64,000 nt of DNA from Paraburkholderia sp. UYCP14C (GTDB taxonomy: Bacteria > Pseudomonadota > Gammaproteobacteria > Burkholderiales > Burkholderiaceae), in NCBI RefSeq assembly GCF_004197395.1, contig NZ_SELS01000036.1, positions 20,295 to 84,294 of the forward strand, read 5' to 3'. The position numbers and the translations under genes were made by a program. Below are positions 8,770 to 19,132 of the stretch, one piece after another. The notes beneath the pieces were generated by a model. The model saw only the letters and a list, made by a program, of their open reading frames with translations. It searched no databases and was not told where the DNA came from. Positions within the stretch are counted from its first letter, which is position 1; each line of letters begins with the position of its first letter.

Positions 8770-9621
8770 TTAGTTATGTCCGCGCCAGGGAACGACCAAA
8801 TTTTCGATCTTGCGAATCACGAGCTCCATTCCATACCCGATCAAGCCGATGATCACGATGCCGACGATCACGATGGCAACCTGCAAGGCCTGTCCGGCGA
8901 ACTGCACGAGCCAGCCGAGCCCGCTGCTCGCCGCGATCAGTTCCGCGGCAACGAGACACGTCCACGCCACGCCGATACCCACGCGCATTGCGGTGAAGAT
9001 CTCCGGCATCGCCGAGGGCAGCACGACCTTGCGAAAGATTTGCGCGTTGGTCGCGCCGAGCGTGCGAGCAACTTCGATGCGCAGCGGCGGCGTGCTTTTC
9101 ACGCCCGACATCGTGCCGATGATGATGACGGGAATCGTGCCGACCAGAATCAGAATGGCCTTGGGCAATTCGCCGATACCGAACCACACCACCAGCAGCG
9201 GAATGTAAGCGAGCGGCGGAACCGGGCGGACGAACTGAAGCAGCGGATCGATGATGTCGAACACGATCTTGTTACGTGACATCAGCAGCCCGATAGGTAC
9301 GCCGATCGCAATCGCGCCCACAAAACCAATGACGATGCGAAAGCAACTGATCAGGATGTCGCTGACAAGCGACTGGCCGCCGTATCCGTTATGGACGATT
9401 TCGACGAAGGCCTGCCACACCGCCACCGGCGAGGGCAACGCGAACGCTGGAAAGACGCCCGCCATCGATACCGCCTGCCAAAGCGCGACGCATATTACGA
9501 GCACGGCAGTGGTCAACCAGTAGGAATTCAATTTCCCGTGGCCGCGGCGGATCTTGATCACTGGCTCGATCGCCGGGTCCGCGGAATGCTTCATCGTCTT
9601 TAGTCTGGGTAAGGCTCTCAC
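8770..9621 (-). CDS. tauC: Taurine/sulfonate ABC transporter permease
   Basis: Inner-membrane permease of the binding-protein-dependent type with about six helices. The EAA-loop pattern ARTLGATNAQIFRKVVLPSAMP is clear. I chose the GTG start (VRALPRLKT) because an AGGAG Shine-Dalgarno sits six bases upstream; an ATG nine codons further in (MKHSADP) is the alternative, and a longer frame reaching 9726 gives only an Arg-rich leader. First gene of the tauCAB operon, divergent from tauR across ~620 bases. It forms the channel for the taurine importer. The family also covers SsuC and nitrate permeases, so the substrate is by context. Confidence 0.85.
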   Translation of the reverse strand: MRALPRLKTMKHSADPAIEPVIKIRRGHGKLNSYWLTTAVLVICVALWQAVSMAGVFPAFALPSPVAVWQAFVEIVHNGYGGQSLVSDILISCFRIVIGFVGAIAIGVPIGLLMSRNKIVFDIIDPLLQFVRPVPPLAYIPLLVVWFGIGELPKAILILVGTIPVIIIGTMSGVKSTPPLRIEVARTLGATNAQIFRKVVLPSAMPEIFTAMRVGIGVAWTCLVAAELIAASSGLGWLVQFAGQALQVAIVIVGIVIIGLIGYGMELVIRKIENLVVPWRGHN

Positions 9622-10245
9622 CGCCGTCTCCTCAAGTTGAAAAACAATGCGCACGCCAGCGAACGCCCGTCGTCGCCCCATTCGCGCCCGCACTGCACGC
9701 GTGGCGCAAGGATGACGGCAATCCACTACCTTTGGGCAGTGCGAAGTTTCGCGTCCGGTTCTGGAACCATGTCAAATCAAGTATAGTCAGCGGCTACCTG
9801 GGGGAATTTTTGGATTCTTTTTGTTCGCACTCGCAAACTCGCCCGTTGAGTCAAGGATTCTCAATCAATAAGTCGGCGGGTAGTACCAGGCGGGAAGTTC
9901 CTATGGGGCCAGTGCCGGATGCGCGTTGCCTGCCGGTTTCCCTTGGCGGCACAGGCACCCCTCGATCAGATTTCCTCCGATTATTTGAATCGCGCGCGCT
10001 CGAAGCCCCAATGCCCACCCAGCGGTGGGACAGCGGCGCAGCAAGGCCCTGGCGAGCGCGCGCATGCCGAATTTCTTCCCACAAGTGCAGTGCTGACTGT
10101 CTCGTGGCGAACCGTTGCTCCGAAATACACCTAATCGACTCGGACGGCCGGTGTTGAATATCGTGTGTCGATTGACTGGCCGATCTAGCCGATACCCGGC
10201 CGCTCGAATGTCCTCTCACCGCCGCGATCAATCACAGGAGCAAGC
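9622..10245. promoter_or_regulatory. Divergent tauC / tauR control region
   Basis: About 620 bases between divergently transcribed tauCAB and tauR. MocR-type TauR activators are known to bind direct repeats near such promoters in alphaproteobacteria. I looked for that type of repeat and saw only a partial TCTGGAACC-like match near 9760, so no operator is claimed. The AGGAG before tauR (10236-10240) is clear. No gene is supported here. Confidence 0.45.
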
Positions 10246-11796
10246 ATGCCGACCCGTACCCCGTCCGCCCTTTGGGCACAGCAATTCCGACGGCCATCGG
10301 AGTCGAAGACAAGTCTGCAGCATCAGATCCGCGAGATGCTGGTTGCCTCCATCCTCGACGGGCAGTTGCCCCCGGACTCCGCCTTGCCTTCGAGCCGTGA
10401 ACTGGCCGAGCAGCTTGGCGTGGCACGCAATACCGTCGTGCTCGCCTACCAGATGCTCGTCGAGGAAGGCTATCTGGTCTCGCGCGAGCGCAGCGGCCAC
10501 TTCGTCAACCCCGCGATGCTGGAGGGCCTGCACGGCGTAACCGTGCAACAGCGCGTTCAACAGCGCGTGCAGCAGCCCGACGTCGTCGAGCCCCATGGCG
10601 CTCAGTCGGCGGCCGCGCCCGCATGGAATCTGCGCATCGTGCGCCCGCCCTCTGCGCAGCGCAACATCGTCAAGCCCGCCAATTGGCAGAACTACCCTTA
10701 TCCGTTCATCTACGGGCAGTTCGATCAATCGCTCTTTCCGACCAACGATTGGCGGGAGTGCTGCCTGAAGGCGCTCTCGATCATGGAGATCCGCAACTGG
10801 GCGCCCGACCTGATCGAACGCGATGACGAGTCGCTGATCCAGCAGATCCGCACGCGTGTGCTGCCGCGGCGCGGCGTGTTCGCGATGCCCGAGGAGATCA
10901 TCATCACGAACGGCTGCCAGCAGGCGCTCTATCTCATCGCCGACCTGCTCTGCGGCAAAAACACGACAGTCGGCTTCGAGAATCCGGGATATCCCGATGC
11001 ACGCAACATCTTCGTAAATCGCAACGCGCAGCTGCTCGAACTGCCGATCGACGACGAAGGGATCGATCCGGTAGGGCTTCGCGACTCGCTTGCACGCTGC
11101 GATTACGTGTTCGTCACACCGAGCCACCAGTGCCCGACCACGGCCACCATGCCCATCGCTCGCCGCCAGGCGCTGCTCGAACTCGCCCAGCAACACGACT
11201 TCGTCATCATCGAAGACGACTACGAGAGCGAAAACACCTTCTCCGGCACGCCGCATCCGGCCTTGAAGAGCCTCGACACGGCTGATCGCGTGATCTACGT
11301 CGGCAGCCTTTCGAAGACATTCGCCCCCGGCCTGCGTCTCGGTTACGTGGTCGGCCCGCAAGAGCTCGTGCGCGAGCTGCGCGCGCTGCGCCGCCTGATG
11401 GTCCGGCACCCTGTGGCCTATATCCAGCGCGCGTTCGCGACGTTCCTCGCGCTCGGACACCACGACGCGCTCCTGCGCAGGCTCGCGCATGCCTATAAGG
11501 AGCGCGCCGGCGCGTTGATGGCGGCGCTCGACACCCATCTGCCCGAAGTGCGTTACGTACCGATCGGCGGCGGTGCGTCGTGCTGGGTTCAAGGGCCGAC
11601 GTGGCTAGACTCCGCGCGCCTTGCGGATGATGCGCGCGAGGCCGGCATTCTGATCGAGCCCGGCGGCGTCTTCTTCGCCGACGAGGCCGAACACAGCCCC
11701 TGGTTCCGTATGGGATTCTCCGCCATCAAGCTCGAGAAAATCGAACCCGGTGTGCGTGCGCTCGCCGAGGTCGTGCGCAAGCAGCGGCCCGCCTGA
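10246..11796 (+). CDS. tauR: TauR, MocR/PdxR-type (GntR-HTH plus aminotransferase fold) regulator
   Basis: A 516-aa transcription factor. An N-terminal winged helix of the GntR family lies at about residues 22-90 (REMLVASILDGQLPPDSALP, SSRELAEQLGVARNTVVLAY). The rest is a fold-type I aminotransferase-like domain with the PLP lysine in VGSLSKTFAPG at K357. MocR proteins use PLP with an effector amine; TauR of Rhodobacter activates taurine genes with taurine. The position, divergent from tauCAB and directly upstream of tauX-xsc-pta-tauE, fits that role. AGGAG lies 5 bases before the ATG. Other MocR roles (GabR, PdxR) are less likely given the neighbours. Confidence 0.85.
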   Translation: MPTRTPSALWAQQFRRPSESKTSLQHQIREMLVASILDGQLPPDSALPSSRELAEQLGVARNTVVLAYQMLVEEGYLVSRERSGHFVNPAMLEGLHGVTVQQRVQQRVQQPDVVEPHGAQSAAAPAWNLRIVRPPSAQRNIVKPANWQNYPYPFIYGQFDQSLFPTNDWRECCLKALSIMEIRNWAPDLIERDDESLIQQIRTRVLPRRGVFAMPEEIIITNGCQQALYLIADLLCGKNTTVGFENPGYPDARNIFVNRNAQLLELPIDDEGIDPVGLRDSLARCDYVFVTPSHQCPTTATMPIARRQALLELAQQHDFVIIEDDYESENTFSGTPHPALKSLDTADRVIYVGSLSKTFAPGLRLGYVVGPQELVRELRALRRLMVRHPVAYIQRAFATFLALGHHDALLRRLAHAYKERAGALMAALDTHLPEVRYVPIGGGASCWVQGPTWLDSARLADDAREAGILIEPGGVFFADEAEHSPWFRMGFSAIKLEKIEPGVRALAEVVRKQRPA

Positions 11797-11947
11797 GTCT
11801 GTCCGGAACTGCCCGGGCGCTGGCCCAGGCGAAAGCTCCGCACTGGTGCTACCGCCTGCGACAGCCAAACCCTAACGTGTCGACATACCGTGCCGCGCGC
11901 GAGTTCTCGCGCACCGGACGACACCGTCTTTTCCACTGGAGACACGT

Positions 11948-12352
11948 ATGGCAGACACGCTCAGCGCCCAACCCGCCGTCACGGCCGACACGCTCGCCGC
12001 CTTTTCCGACGCATTCAACAACCATGATGCCGCCGCGCTGATGGGGTTCATGACCCATGACTGCGTGTTCGACGCGGCCGGTGGCCCCGAGGTGTATGGC
12101 ACCCGCTTCGTCGGGCGTGAGGCGGTGCGCGCCGCTTTCGAAGCGGTCTTTCGCAGCTTCCCTGATGCCCACTGGGGCGCCGGCCGCCATTACGTCGCCG
12201 GCGATCGTGGCGTATCCGAATGGGTGTTTACCGGCACGCATGCCGAAGGCTGGCGCATCGAAGCTGAAGGCTGTGATCTGTTCGAATTCCGCGACGGCCT
12301 GATCGCTGTGAAGCGCGCGTTCCGCAAGGAGCGCCCGAAGCAGCCCGCTTGA
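11948..12352 (+). CDS. tauX: NTF2/SnoaL-like protein, candidate small subunit of taurine dehydrogenase
   Basis: 134 residues with the SnoaL/NTF2 cone fold: an N-terminal helix (AFSDAFNNHDAAALMGFM), DCVFDAAGG, then strands around VGREAVRAAF, FPDAHWGAGRHYV, SEWVFTGTHAEGWRIEAEG. Small proteins of this fold accompany TauY in TauXY taurine dehydrogenase clusters, and the place directly between tauR and xsc supports this. It would act with a FAD subunit (TauY candidate at 20834-22246) to oxidise taurine to sulfoacetaldehyde and ammonia, with electrons passed to the respiratory chain. The fold alone is shared by many unrelated enzymes, so the assignment leans on context. Confidence 0.6.
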   Translation: MADTLSAQPAVTADTLAAFSDAFNNHDAAALMGFMTHDCVFDAAGGPEVYGTRFVGREAVRAAFEAVFRSFPDAHWGAGRHYVAGDRGVSEWVFTGTHAEGWRIEAEGCDLFEFRDGLIAVKRAFRKERPKQPA

Positions 12353-12511
12353 GCCGAATGTATCGGCGCATCCGCGCGGTAGCGTTTTGAAACGAAACGT
12401 TCCATTCCATTTCAGATTCATCCATCAAGGACGGAATCCCTTGACCCGCATTGGACGCCGAATAGCATTCAAAGCACGGCATTCCGTCAAACGACAAACC
12501 GGAGACAGTAG

Positions 12512-14323
12512 ATGAGCGAAAAGACCCCAACCCAGACGGCCAGCGGCCCCCAGGACATGACCCCGTCCGAAGCCTTTGTCGAGACCCTCGTGGCCAACGG
12601 CGTGACTGACATGTTCGGCATCATGGGCTCCGCGTTCATGGATGCGATGGACATCTTCGCGCCCGCCGGCATTCGCCTCATTCCTGTCGTTCACGAACAG
12701 GGCGCGGCGCACATGGCCGACGGCTATTCGCGCGTATCGGGCCGCCACGGCGTCGTGATCGGTCAGAACGGTCCCGGCATCAGCAACTGCGTGACGGCCA
12801 TCGCGGCGGCGTACTGGGCCCACAGTCCGGTCGTGATCGTCACGCCCGAGGCGGGCACGATGGGCATCGGCCTCGGGGGCTTCCAGGAAGCGAATCAGTT
12901 GCCGATGTTCCAGGAGTTCACGAAGTACCAGGGCCACGTGACGAACCCCGCGCGCATGGCCGAGTACACAGCGCGCTGCTTCGACCGCGCCATGTCCGAA
13001 ATGGGCCCGACCCAGCTCAATATTCCGCGCGATTACTTCTACGGCAAGATCAAGGCCGAGATTCCGCAGCCGCGCCGGCTCGACCGGGGCCCCGGCGGCG
13101 ACGAAAGCCTGAACGAAGCGGCGGATCTGATCGCCGCCGCGAAGTTTCCCGTCATCATCTCCGGCGGCGGCGTCGTCATGGGCGATGCGATCGAGGAGTG
13201 CAAGGCGCTCGCCGAGCGCCTCGGCGCGCCCGTCGTGAACAGCTACCTGCACAACGATTCGTTCCCGGCGAATCATCCGCTCTGGTGCGGCCCGCTCGGC
13301 TACCAGGGATCGAAGGCCGCGATGAAGCTGATCTCGCGCGCAGACGTCGTGATCGCGCTGGGCTCGCGCCTCGGACCGTTCGGCACGCTGCCGCAACATG
13401 GTATGGATTACTGGCCAAAAGACGCGAAGATCATCCAGATCGACGCCGATCACAAAATGCTCGGCCTCGTGAAGAAGATCTCGGTGGGCATTTGCGGCGA
13501 CGCGAAGGCGTCCGCACAGGCGCTGACCGAGCGCCTCGCGAATCGCACCCTCGCGAGCGACGCCACGCGCGCCGAGCGCGCCGACCAGATCGCCACCGAA
13601 AAGGCCGGGTGGGAAAAAGAACTCGACTCGTGGACGCACGAGCGCGACGCCTACAGCCTCGACATGATCGAAGAGCAGAAGCACGAGCGCACGCCTACCG
13701 GCGGCGAGTATCTGCATCCGCGCCAGGTGCTGCGCGAACTCGAGAAGGCGATGCCCGAGGATGTCATGGTGTCGACCGACATCGGCAACATCAACTCCGT
13801 CGCGAACAGCTATCTGCGCTTTAACAAGCCGCGCAGCTTCTTCGCCGCGATGAGCTGGGGCAACTGCGGCTATGCGTTCCCGACCATCATGGGCGCGAAG
13901 GTGGCCGCGCCCCACCGCCCCGCGATCTCGTATGCGGGCGACGGCGCCTGGGGCATGAGCCTCATGGAAACGCTCACTTGCGTGCGCCACAACATTCCGG
14001 TGACGGCCGTCGTTTTCCATAACCGCCAGTGGGGCGCGGAGAAGAAGAACCAGGTGGACTTCTACGATCGCCGCTTCGTGGCGGGCGAGCTGGAAAGCCC
14101 GAGCTTCGCCGGCATCGCGAAGGCGATGGGCGCGCAAGGCATCGTCGTGGACAGGTTGGAGGACGTGGGCCCTGCGCTCAAGCGCGCGATCGATCTGCAG
14201 ATGAACCAGGGCAAGACGACCATCGTCGAGATCATGTGCACGCGCGAACTCGGCGATCCGTTCCGCCGCGACGCGCTCTCGAAGCCCGTGCGCCTGCTCG
14301 ACAAGTACAAGGACTTCGTCTGA
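12512..14323 (+). CDS. xsc: Sulfoacetaldehyde acetyltransferase
   Basis: A 603-aa thiamine-diphosphate enzyme. It cleaves sulfoacetaldehyde with phosphate to acetyl phosphate and sulfite, the common desulfonation step for C2 sulfonates. The N-terminal PYR domain carries the activating Glu in HEQGAAH (E62). The C-terminal PP domain has GDGAW near residues 476-480 followed by FHNRQWGAEKKNQ, the Mg/ThDP site. The overall length and the motifs FGIMGSAFMDAMD and QNGPGISNCV match Xsc rather than acetolactate synthase. GGAG lies 7 bases upstream of the ATG. It is followed by pta and tauE, which complete the acetyl-phosphate and sulfite branches. Confidence 0.97.
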   Translation: MSEKTPTQTASGPQDMTPSEAFVETLVANGVTDMFGIMGSAFMDAMDIFAPAGIRLIPVVHEQGAAHMADGYSRVSGRHGVVIGQNGPGISNCVTAIAAAYWAHSPVVIVTPEAGTMGIGLGGFQEANQLPMFQEFTKYQGHVTNPARMAEYTARCFDRAMSEMGPTQLNIPRDYFYGKIKAEIPQPRRLDRGPGGDESLNEAADLIAAAKFPVIISGGGVVMGDAIEECKALAERLGAPVVNSYLHNDSFPANHPLWCGPLGYQGSKAAMKLISRADVVIALGSRLGPFGTLPQHGMDYWPKDAKIIQIDADHKMLGLVKKISVGICGDAKASAQALTERLANRTLASDATRAERADQIATEKAGWEKELDSWTHERDAYSLDMIEEQKHERTPTGGEYLHPRQVLRELEKAMPEDVMVSTDIGNINSVANSYLRFNKPRSFFAAMSWGNCGYAFPTIMGAKVAAPHRPAISYAGDGAWGMSLMETLTCVRHNIPVTAVVFHNRQWGAEKKNQVDFYDRRFVAGELESPSFAGIAKAMGAQGIVVDRLEDVGPALKRAIDLQMNQGKTTIVEIMCTRELGDPFRRDALSKPVRLLDKYKDFV

Positions 14324-14359
14324 AGAGACAGCGACAAGCCGCGCGCGCCGTAAGTTGCA

Positions 14360-14393
14360 GGCCGGCGCACGCGGGTTGGCGCACGCGCCGGCC
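14360..14393 (+). promoter_or_regulatory. Hairpin between xsc and pta
   Basis: Nine-base GC-only perfect arms GGCCGGCGC and GCGCCGGCC with a 16-base loop, 37 bases after the xsc stop codon. There is no T-tract. It could stabilise the xsc transcript end or attenuate read-through into pta. Confidence 0.45.
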
Positions 14394-14490
14394 GCAGGCG
14401 GGGCATCCGCTTGTGGCCGGTTTTCGTCTGGACGCGCGGTGCGGGCGTGAGTCCATCCGCGAGTCCATCTGTTTGTGAGCCCATGAGACC

Positions 14491-15531
14491 ATGAAAGCCC
14501 TGAACCGTATCGTCGAAAGCGCACGCCTCGCGCCCATGCGCATCGTGCTGTGCGAAGCCGATGACCCACGCGTGCTCGCCGCCGCGGCGCGGGCCAACCA
14601 GGAGGGCATTGCGCGCATCATGCTCGTCGGCGACCCGAGCACCATCCGGACGGCCGCCGCGCGCGAGTCGGTCGACCTCGGCGAAATCACGCTGATTGAC
14701 CCGCAAACCAGCGCATGGCGCACCGCTTTCGCCGACGAACTCGTCGCGTTGCGCGCGAGCAAGGGCATGACGCCCCCGCTTGCATGGGAGCAGGCCGCGA
14801 AACCGCTCGTCTTTGCCAACCTGATGGTGCGTCTCGGCCACGCGGACGGTTCGGTGGCGGGTGCCGTTCACACGAGCGCCGACGTCGTGCGCGCGGCCAT
14901 CCAGCTGATCGGCGTGGAGCCGTCGTTCAAGCTCGTGTCGAGCTTTTTCCTGATGATGCTGTGCGAGCCGTTTCATCGCTATAAAGGCGGCCTGATCTTC
15001 TCCGACTGCGCGCTCGTGGTGGATCCCGACGCCGCGCAACTCGCCGAGATCGCCATGGCCGCCGCCGACAGCGCCCGCAGTCTCCTGATGGAAGAGCCGC
15101 GTGTCGCGATGCTGTCGTTCTCGACGAGCGGCAGCGCCCACCATGCCAACGTGGACAAAGTGATCGAAGCGACCCGGCGCGTGCACGAGCAGCGCCCCGC
15201 CCTCTGCGTGGACGGCGACGTGCAGCTCGACGCGGCGCTCGTCGCGGAGATAGCCGAGCGCAAGATCGAGCATTCACAGTGCGGCGGACACGCGAACGTG
15301 CTGGTCTTCCCGAATCTCGACGCGGGCAATATCGGCTACAAGCTCGCGGAGCGTCTTGGCGGCGCGAAGGCCATCGGCCCGCTGATGCAGGGTCTGAACC
15401 GGCCCGCTAACGATCTCTCGCGTGGCTGCAGCCCCGAGGATATCTATTTCGTGATCGCTACGACGGCGGTCCAGGCGCAGACGGCCCGCCAACGCGACGT
15501 TACTGACTCGAAGGAACCCCACGCAGCATGA
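14491..15531 (+). CDS. pta: Phosphate acetyltransferase (short form)
   Basis: A 346-aa PTA_PTB-fold enzyme without the N-terminal extension found in long Pta proteins. Conserved blocks are seen in [14 protein letters not shown]-like N-terminus, [19 protein letters not shown], and [13 protein letters not shown] followed by [17 protein letters not shown]. It converts acetyl phosphate released by Xsc into acetyl-CoA. Short Pta genes are typically linked to xsc in taurine degraders. No strong Shine-Dalgarno is visible before the ATG. The stop codon overlaps the start of tauE (ATGA), indicating translational coupling. Confidence 0.93.
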   Translation: MKALNRIVESARLAPMRIVLCEADDPRVLAAAARANQEGIARIMLVGDPSTIRTAAARESVDLGEITLIDPQTSAWRTAFADELVALRASKGMTPPLAWEQAAKPLVFANLMVRLGHADGSVAGAVHTSADVVRAAIQLIGVEPSFKLVSSFFLMMLCEPFHRYKGGLIFSDCALVVDPDAAQLAEIAMAAADSARSLLMEEPRVAMLSFSTSGSAHHANVDKVIEATRRVHEQRPALCVDGDVQLDAALVAEIAERKIEHSQCGGHANVLVFPNLDAGNIGYKLAERLGGAKAIGPLMQGLNRPANDLSRGCSPEDIYFVIATTAVQAQTARQRDVTDSKEPHAA

Positions 15532-16289
15532 CGCATGAGAAGGTCCTGGTACTGATCGCCGTGATCGGCGCAGCCAGTTATTTTCAGACGATCACGGGCT
15601 TCGGCCTCGGCATGATCGTCATGGGCGCGACGAGCGGCTTCGGGCTCGCGCCTCTCGCAAGCATCGCAACCCTGCTAAGTCTCCTCACGCTCGTGAACAG
15701 CGCGACGGCGCTGCCCGGCAAGCTCCACCATATCGACTGGCGGGCAGTGGGCGCCGCGGCGCTAGGTGTGCTGCCGTCGGTCGTGGCGGGCGTCCTGGTG
15801 CTCGACTACCTGAGCGCCTCGGCCTCCGGCACGCTGCAATTGCTGCTCGGCGCCGTCGTGCTGTACGGCGGCCTGAGCGCCGCGCTGCGGCCAGCGCCGC
15901 TTGCGCAACGCTCGGGCGACCGCAGCTTTTTCGTGAGCGGCGTCTGCGGCGGCCTCCTGAGCGGCATGTTCGGCGTGTCCGGGCCGCCGCTCATCTTCCA
16001 GTTCTATCGCCAGCCGCTCAAGCTGATCGAAATTCGCTGCGCGCTGATCCTTCTCTTCACAGTCACGTCGCTCACGCGCGTGCTGTTCAGCGCCTGGGAG
16101 GGCGAACTGCCCTCCTCGAGCTGGATCGAGGCTGCGCTCGCCACCCCCGTCGTGATGCTGATGACGCTCGCGGCGCGCCACTATCCGCCGCCGCTCTCTT
16201 CCACCACGATGCGCAGGCTTGCGTTCGGCGTGCTGACGATCATTGGCGCTTCGCTGGTGCTGTGTGCGGTGAAGGGCCTGATTGATTGA
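15528..16289 (+). CDS. tauE: TauE/SafE-type sulfite exporter
   Basis: A 253-aa inner-membrane protein with about eight hydrophobic segments and the TauE/SafE signatures [12 protein letters not shown] near the N-terminus and [16 protein letters not shown] in the second half (an internal repeat typical of the family). It starts within the last codon of pta (ATGA overlap). Next to xsc, these proteins are believed to export sulfite and so relieve its toxicity. No sulfite dehydrogenase gene was found in the window, so export, or oxidation elsewhere, is the likely fate of the sulfite. Confidence 0.9.
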   Translation: MTHEKVLVLIAVIGAASYFQTITGFGLGMIVMGATSGFGLAPLASIATLLSLLTLVNSATALPGKLHHIDWRAVGAAALGVLPSVVAGVLVLDYLSASASGTLQLLLGAVVLYGGLSAALRPAPLAQRSGDRSFFVSGVCGGLLSGMFGVSGPPLIFQFYRQPLKLIEIRCALILLFTVTSLTRVLFSAWEGELPSSSWIEAALATPVVMLMTLAARHYPPPLSSTTMRRLAFGVLTIIGASLVLCAVKGLID

Positions 16290-16359
16290 GGCGATCTGGG
16301 GGCACGTTGGAGCGCCCGGCGCGGCAATGGATAGCGGCGCGCGGGCGGCGTCGATTGCG

Positions 16360-18087
16360 CTAACGGAGCGCCCCGATCCACCGCGCGAGATCGATCAGCC
16401 GCGCCATATCGAGCGCCTCACCGGAGTCGATGGCGACGCAATGCCGGTAGTACGGACCGAGATCCAACCCGACACCTAAGCCGATCACATCGACGTCACG
16501 CATCGCCTCGTGCCTCGCCAGCACCTCTTTCAGGTGGTTGTCGAGATAGAAGGCGTCGTTCGTCTGCGCCGTCGCAGTATCCATCGGGCTGCCGTCCGAG
16601 ATCACAACGAGAATGCGCCGTGCCTCGGTGCGTCCCGCGAGCCGCGCGCATGCCCACTCCACGGCCTCTCCGTCCACGCCCTCGCGGAACAGGTCCCCCT
16701 TGAGCAGCGCGGCGATGGCCGGGCGAGCGCGTCGCCAGCTTTCGTCCGCCGACTTGAACACCATGTGGCAGGTCTCGTTCAGGCGCCCCGGATGCTGCGG
16801 CCGCCCGCCCGCGAGCCAGTCCGCGCGCGCACGGCCGCCGTTCCAGGCGAGCGTCGTGAAGCCGAGCACCTCGGTCGCGATGCCCGCCTGCTCGCAGGCG
16901 CGCGCGAGCAGATCGACCGTCATCGCGACGGGCTCGATATGTGCCTTCATCGACCCCGAGCAATCGATCAGGAAGCCCACCACGCAATCGCTGCGCGGCT
17001 CGAGTCGCTCGCGCCTGAACACGCGCCGCTCGGCGGGCGAACTGACGACTTGCGCGAGGCGTCTGCCGTCGATGCGGCCATCCTCCTCGCCAAAGAGCCA
17101 GCCGTCACGCTGCGACACCGCAATCGCCGTCTGCAGCGCGCGCGCCAGCCGGGCGACGTTGATGCCGCACGCGGCGATGCGCGCGTCGAGCCGCTCCCGA
17201 TACTCGCGCAGCAGCGCTTCACGCACGCGCGCGGCGGGCCGGATCTCGCGGTCGTACAGCGTCGTGTATGCGCGATAGCCATCCGACGCTTCGGCCAGCA
17301 CGCGGCTCACGCCGCTCGGCGCGAGTGCGGGCAGCTCGACACTCGTTTCGTCGAAATCGACCCAGAGCGAGAACGAGGTCAATGCGTCGTCGGGTGCGCG
17401 TGCTTCCTCGGCGTCATCCCCTGCACGTGCCGCGCGCGCGTCGTCGAGCATCGTCGCGACGCGGCGCGCCAGCTCGCGGGCGTGCGCCGCATAGGCACGC
17501 TGATCCGCCCGACTCGCCCGTAGCCCGGCAAGCTGCACGCCGATCTGCGGCACGATGCCGGCGCGTGTCGCTTCGATCAGATCCTCGGTCTCGTCGAGCA
17601 CGGGCCAGCCGCTCACGCGCGACCATACGATCTGCGCCACCGTATAGAGCAGGATGCCGAGATGGCCTTCGCACAAGCCCGCCCGGCAGTAGGCGCGCGA
17701 CCACGTTTCGAACCGGTACCGCAGGTTGTGCGCGAGGCCCGGCATGCCGGGCGGCAATTGCGCCTCGCAGCGCAGCTGCTCGAACAGCTCGAACAGCAGA
17801 CGCTCGATCGGGGCGTCGGGACACAGCAGCCGGTGCAACGCCGCGTCGGAATGGAGAAGCCGCTGCGCGGCGGCGTCCGCGGCGCCACGCAGCGAGGCGA
17901 ACTCGTCTTCATAGACGTTGCTGCGCAGATGCGGCGCACGCAGCGGCAAGGGCCGCGACTCGCGGCAAAGCCGGCCGCCGCGATAATGCAGCGCGGCGTC
18001 GCCGGTGAGTGCGCGCACGGCGGCCGCGCATAGCGCCTCGCGGCGCAGCGCGGTGCGCACGGCCTCGGGCGTAGGCATCGAAGTCAC
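16360..18087 (-). CDS. CobT-like vWA-domain protein
   Basis: A 575-aa protein related to the cobaltochelatase subunit CobT. The C-terminal von Willebrand A domain has a complete MIDAS start, DCSGSM (D375, S377, S379), then [31 protein letters not shown] and VISDGSPMD. The N-terminal ~350 residues hold the CobT-type helical/acidic region ([11 protein letters not shown]). I use the GTG whose first bases overlap the stop of the AAA+ gene (GTGA); an ATG three codons in is the alternative. No CobN (about 1200 aa) or cobalamin gene is nearby, so it is probably the partner of the AAA+ protein in a MoxR/vWA-type metal- or cofactor-insertion machine rather than a vitamin B12 enzyme. Confidence 0.82.
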   Translation of the reverse strand: MTSMPTPEAVRTALRREALCAAAVRALTGDAALHYRGGRLCRESRPLPLRAPHLRSNVYEDEFASLRGAADAAAQRLLHSDAALHRLLCPDAPIERLLFELFEQLRCEAQLPPGMPGLAHNLRYRFETWSRAYCRAGLCEGHLGILLYTVAQIVWSRVSGWPVLDETEDLIEATRAGIVPQIGVQLAGLRASRADQRAYAAHARELARRVATMLDDARAARAGDDAEEARAPDDALTSFSLWVDFDETSVELPALAPSGVSRVLAEASDGYRAYTTLYDREIRPAARVREALLREYRERLDARIAACGINVARLARALQTAIAVSQRDGWLFGEEDGRIDGRRLAQVVSSPAERRVFRRERLEPRSDCVVGFLIDCSGSMKAHIEPVAMTVDLLARACEQAGIATEVLGFTTLAWNGGRARADWLAGGRPQHPGRLNETCHMVFKSADESWRRARPAIAALLKGDLFREGVDGEAVEWACARLAGRTEARRILVVISDGSPMDTATAQTNDAFYLDNHLKEVLARHEAMRDVDVIGLGVGLDLGPYYRHCVAIDSGEALDMARLIDLARWIGALR

Positions 18088-19091
18088 GCGCGCGGCTCCG
18101 GTTGCTCGCCTCCCGCTCCGCCGCTCGCGCTGGACGCTACGTCCAGCTCGACGCCAAAGCAGCGCTGGTAATACTCGGCCACGATCGGCCGCTCCGCCTC
18201 GTCGCACTTGTTCAGGAACGTGAGCCGGAACGCCAGCGCGGGATCGCGGAAAATCTGGCAGTTCTCGGCCCAGTCGATGACGGTACGCGGCGACATCAGC
18301 GTGGAAAGATCGCCGGTCGCGAACCCTTTGCGCGTCATGGCCGCCATGCTGATCATCGAATCGACGAGTTGCCGGCCCGCGTCGTCGGTCATCTCCGGCA
18401 CGCGGGCGAGCACGATGCCGGCCTCCTCCTCGCGCGGCAGGTAGTTGAGCGTGGCGACCACGTTCCAGCGGTCCATTTGCGCGTGGTTCAGCATTTGCGT
18501 GCCGTGATACAGGCCGTTGAGATTGCCGAGGCCGATCGTATTGGTGGTCGCGAAGAGGCGGAAGTGGGTGTGCGGGCGGATCACGCGATTCTGGTCGAGC
18601 AGCGTGAAGCTGCCGTCGCGCTCCAGAATGCGCTGGATCACGAACATCACGTCGGGGCGGCCCGCATCGTACTCGTCGAAGATCAGCGCGACCGGACGCT
18701 GCAGCGCCCACGGCACGATACCCTCCTGGAACTCCGTGACCTGGCGGCCGTCGCGCACCACGATGGCGTCCTTGCCGACCAGATCGAGCCGGCTGATATG
18801 GCCGTCGAGATTCACGCGCACGCAGGGCCAGTTCAGGCGCGCGGCGACCTGTTCGATATGCGTGGACTTGCCTGTGCCGTGCAGGCCCTGCACCATCACC
18901 CGACGGTTGCGCGTGAAGCCGGCGAGTATCGCGAGCGTGACTTCGGGGTTGAACCGATAAGCCTCATCCACGTCCGGCACGTGGGCGTCGCGCTCGCCGA
19001 AGGCCGGCACCATCAGGTTCGAATCGAAGCCGAAGCGCTCGCGCACCGACACCAGGCGGTCGGGTCCCTCCATGGCGCGTTCTGTGGTCAT
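18084..19091 (-). CDS. CobS-like AAA+ ATPase (MoxR clade)
   Basis: A 335-aa AAA+ protein with Walker [10 protein letters not shown] (K75), Walker [11 protein letters not shown], sensor-1 in [11 protein letters not shown], and CobS-specific blocks ([33 protein letters not shown]). GGAG lies 6 bases before the chosen ATG; an in-frame ATG 15 codons upstream is less likely. CobS forms a hexameric ring with CobT and drives metal insertion by CobN, but no CobN is present here. Related AAA+/vWA pairs mature respiratory and dehydrogenase enzymes, so a role in activating a neighbouring dehydrogenase is plausible. This is the first gene of a two-gene unit with the CobT-like gene. Confidence 0.85.
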   Translation of the reverse strand: MTTERAMEGPDRLVSVRERFGFDSNLMVPAFGERDAHVPDVDEAYRFNPEVTLAILAGFTRNRRVMVQGLHGTGKSTHIEQVAARLNWPCVRVNLDGHISRLDLVGKDAIVVRDGRQVTEFQEGIVPWALQRPVALIFDEYDAGRPDVMFVIQRILERDGSFTLLDQNRVIRPHTHFRLFATTNTIGLGNLNGLYHGTQMLNHAQMDRWNVVATLNYLPREEEAGIVLARVPEMTDDAGRQLVDSMISMAAMTRKGFATGDLSTLMSPRTVIDWAENCQIFRDPALAFRLTFLNKCDEAERPIVAEYYQRCFGVELDVASSASGGAGGEQPEPRA

Positions 19092-19132
19092 CGCGTTCTC
19101 CTTGTCGCTTTCATGACTGCATGCAGGCGGTT

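Noticed and set aside
10228-11592. Antisense frame of ~450 codons opposite tauR
   Set aside because: No motif or ribosome site; tauR on the plus strand has full family signatures.
12512-14323. Acetolactate synthase large subunit
   Set aside because: Same ThDP fold, but no small subunit follows and the pta, tauE and tauR neighbours and motifs fit Xsc.
12425-14569. Long open frame of ~714 codons on the minus strand opposite xsc
   Set aside because: Composition is Arg/His/Ala-rich with no domain; it is the antisense shadow of xsc in GC-rich DNA.
18088-18711. Upstream extension of the CobT-like frame across the CobS-like gene
   Set aside because: The 200-residue extension is an Arg-rich shadow of the AAA+ gene; the real start overlaps that gene's stop codon.
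16360-19091. Vitamin B12 (cobaltochelatase) biosynthesis locus
   Set aside because: CobN and all other cobalamin genes are absent; only CobS/CobT-like proteins occur, in a sulfonate context.
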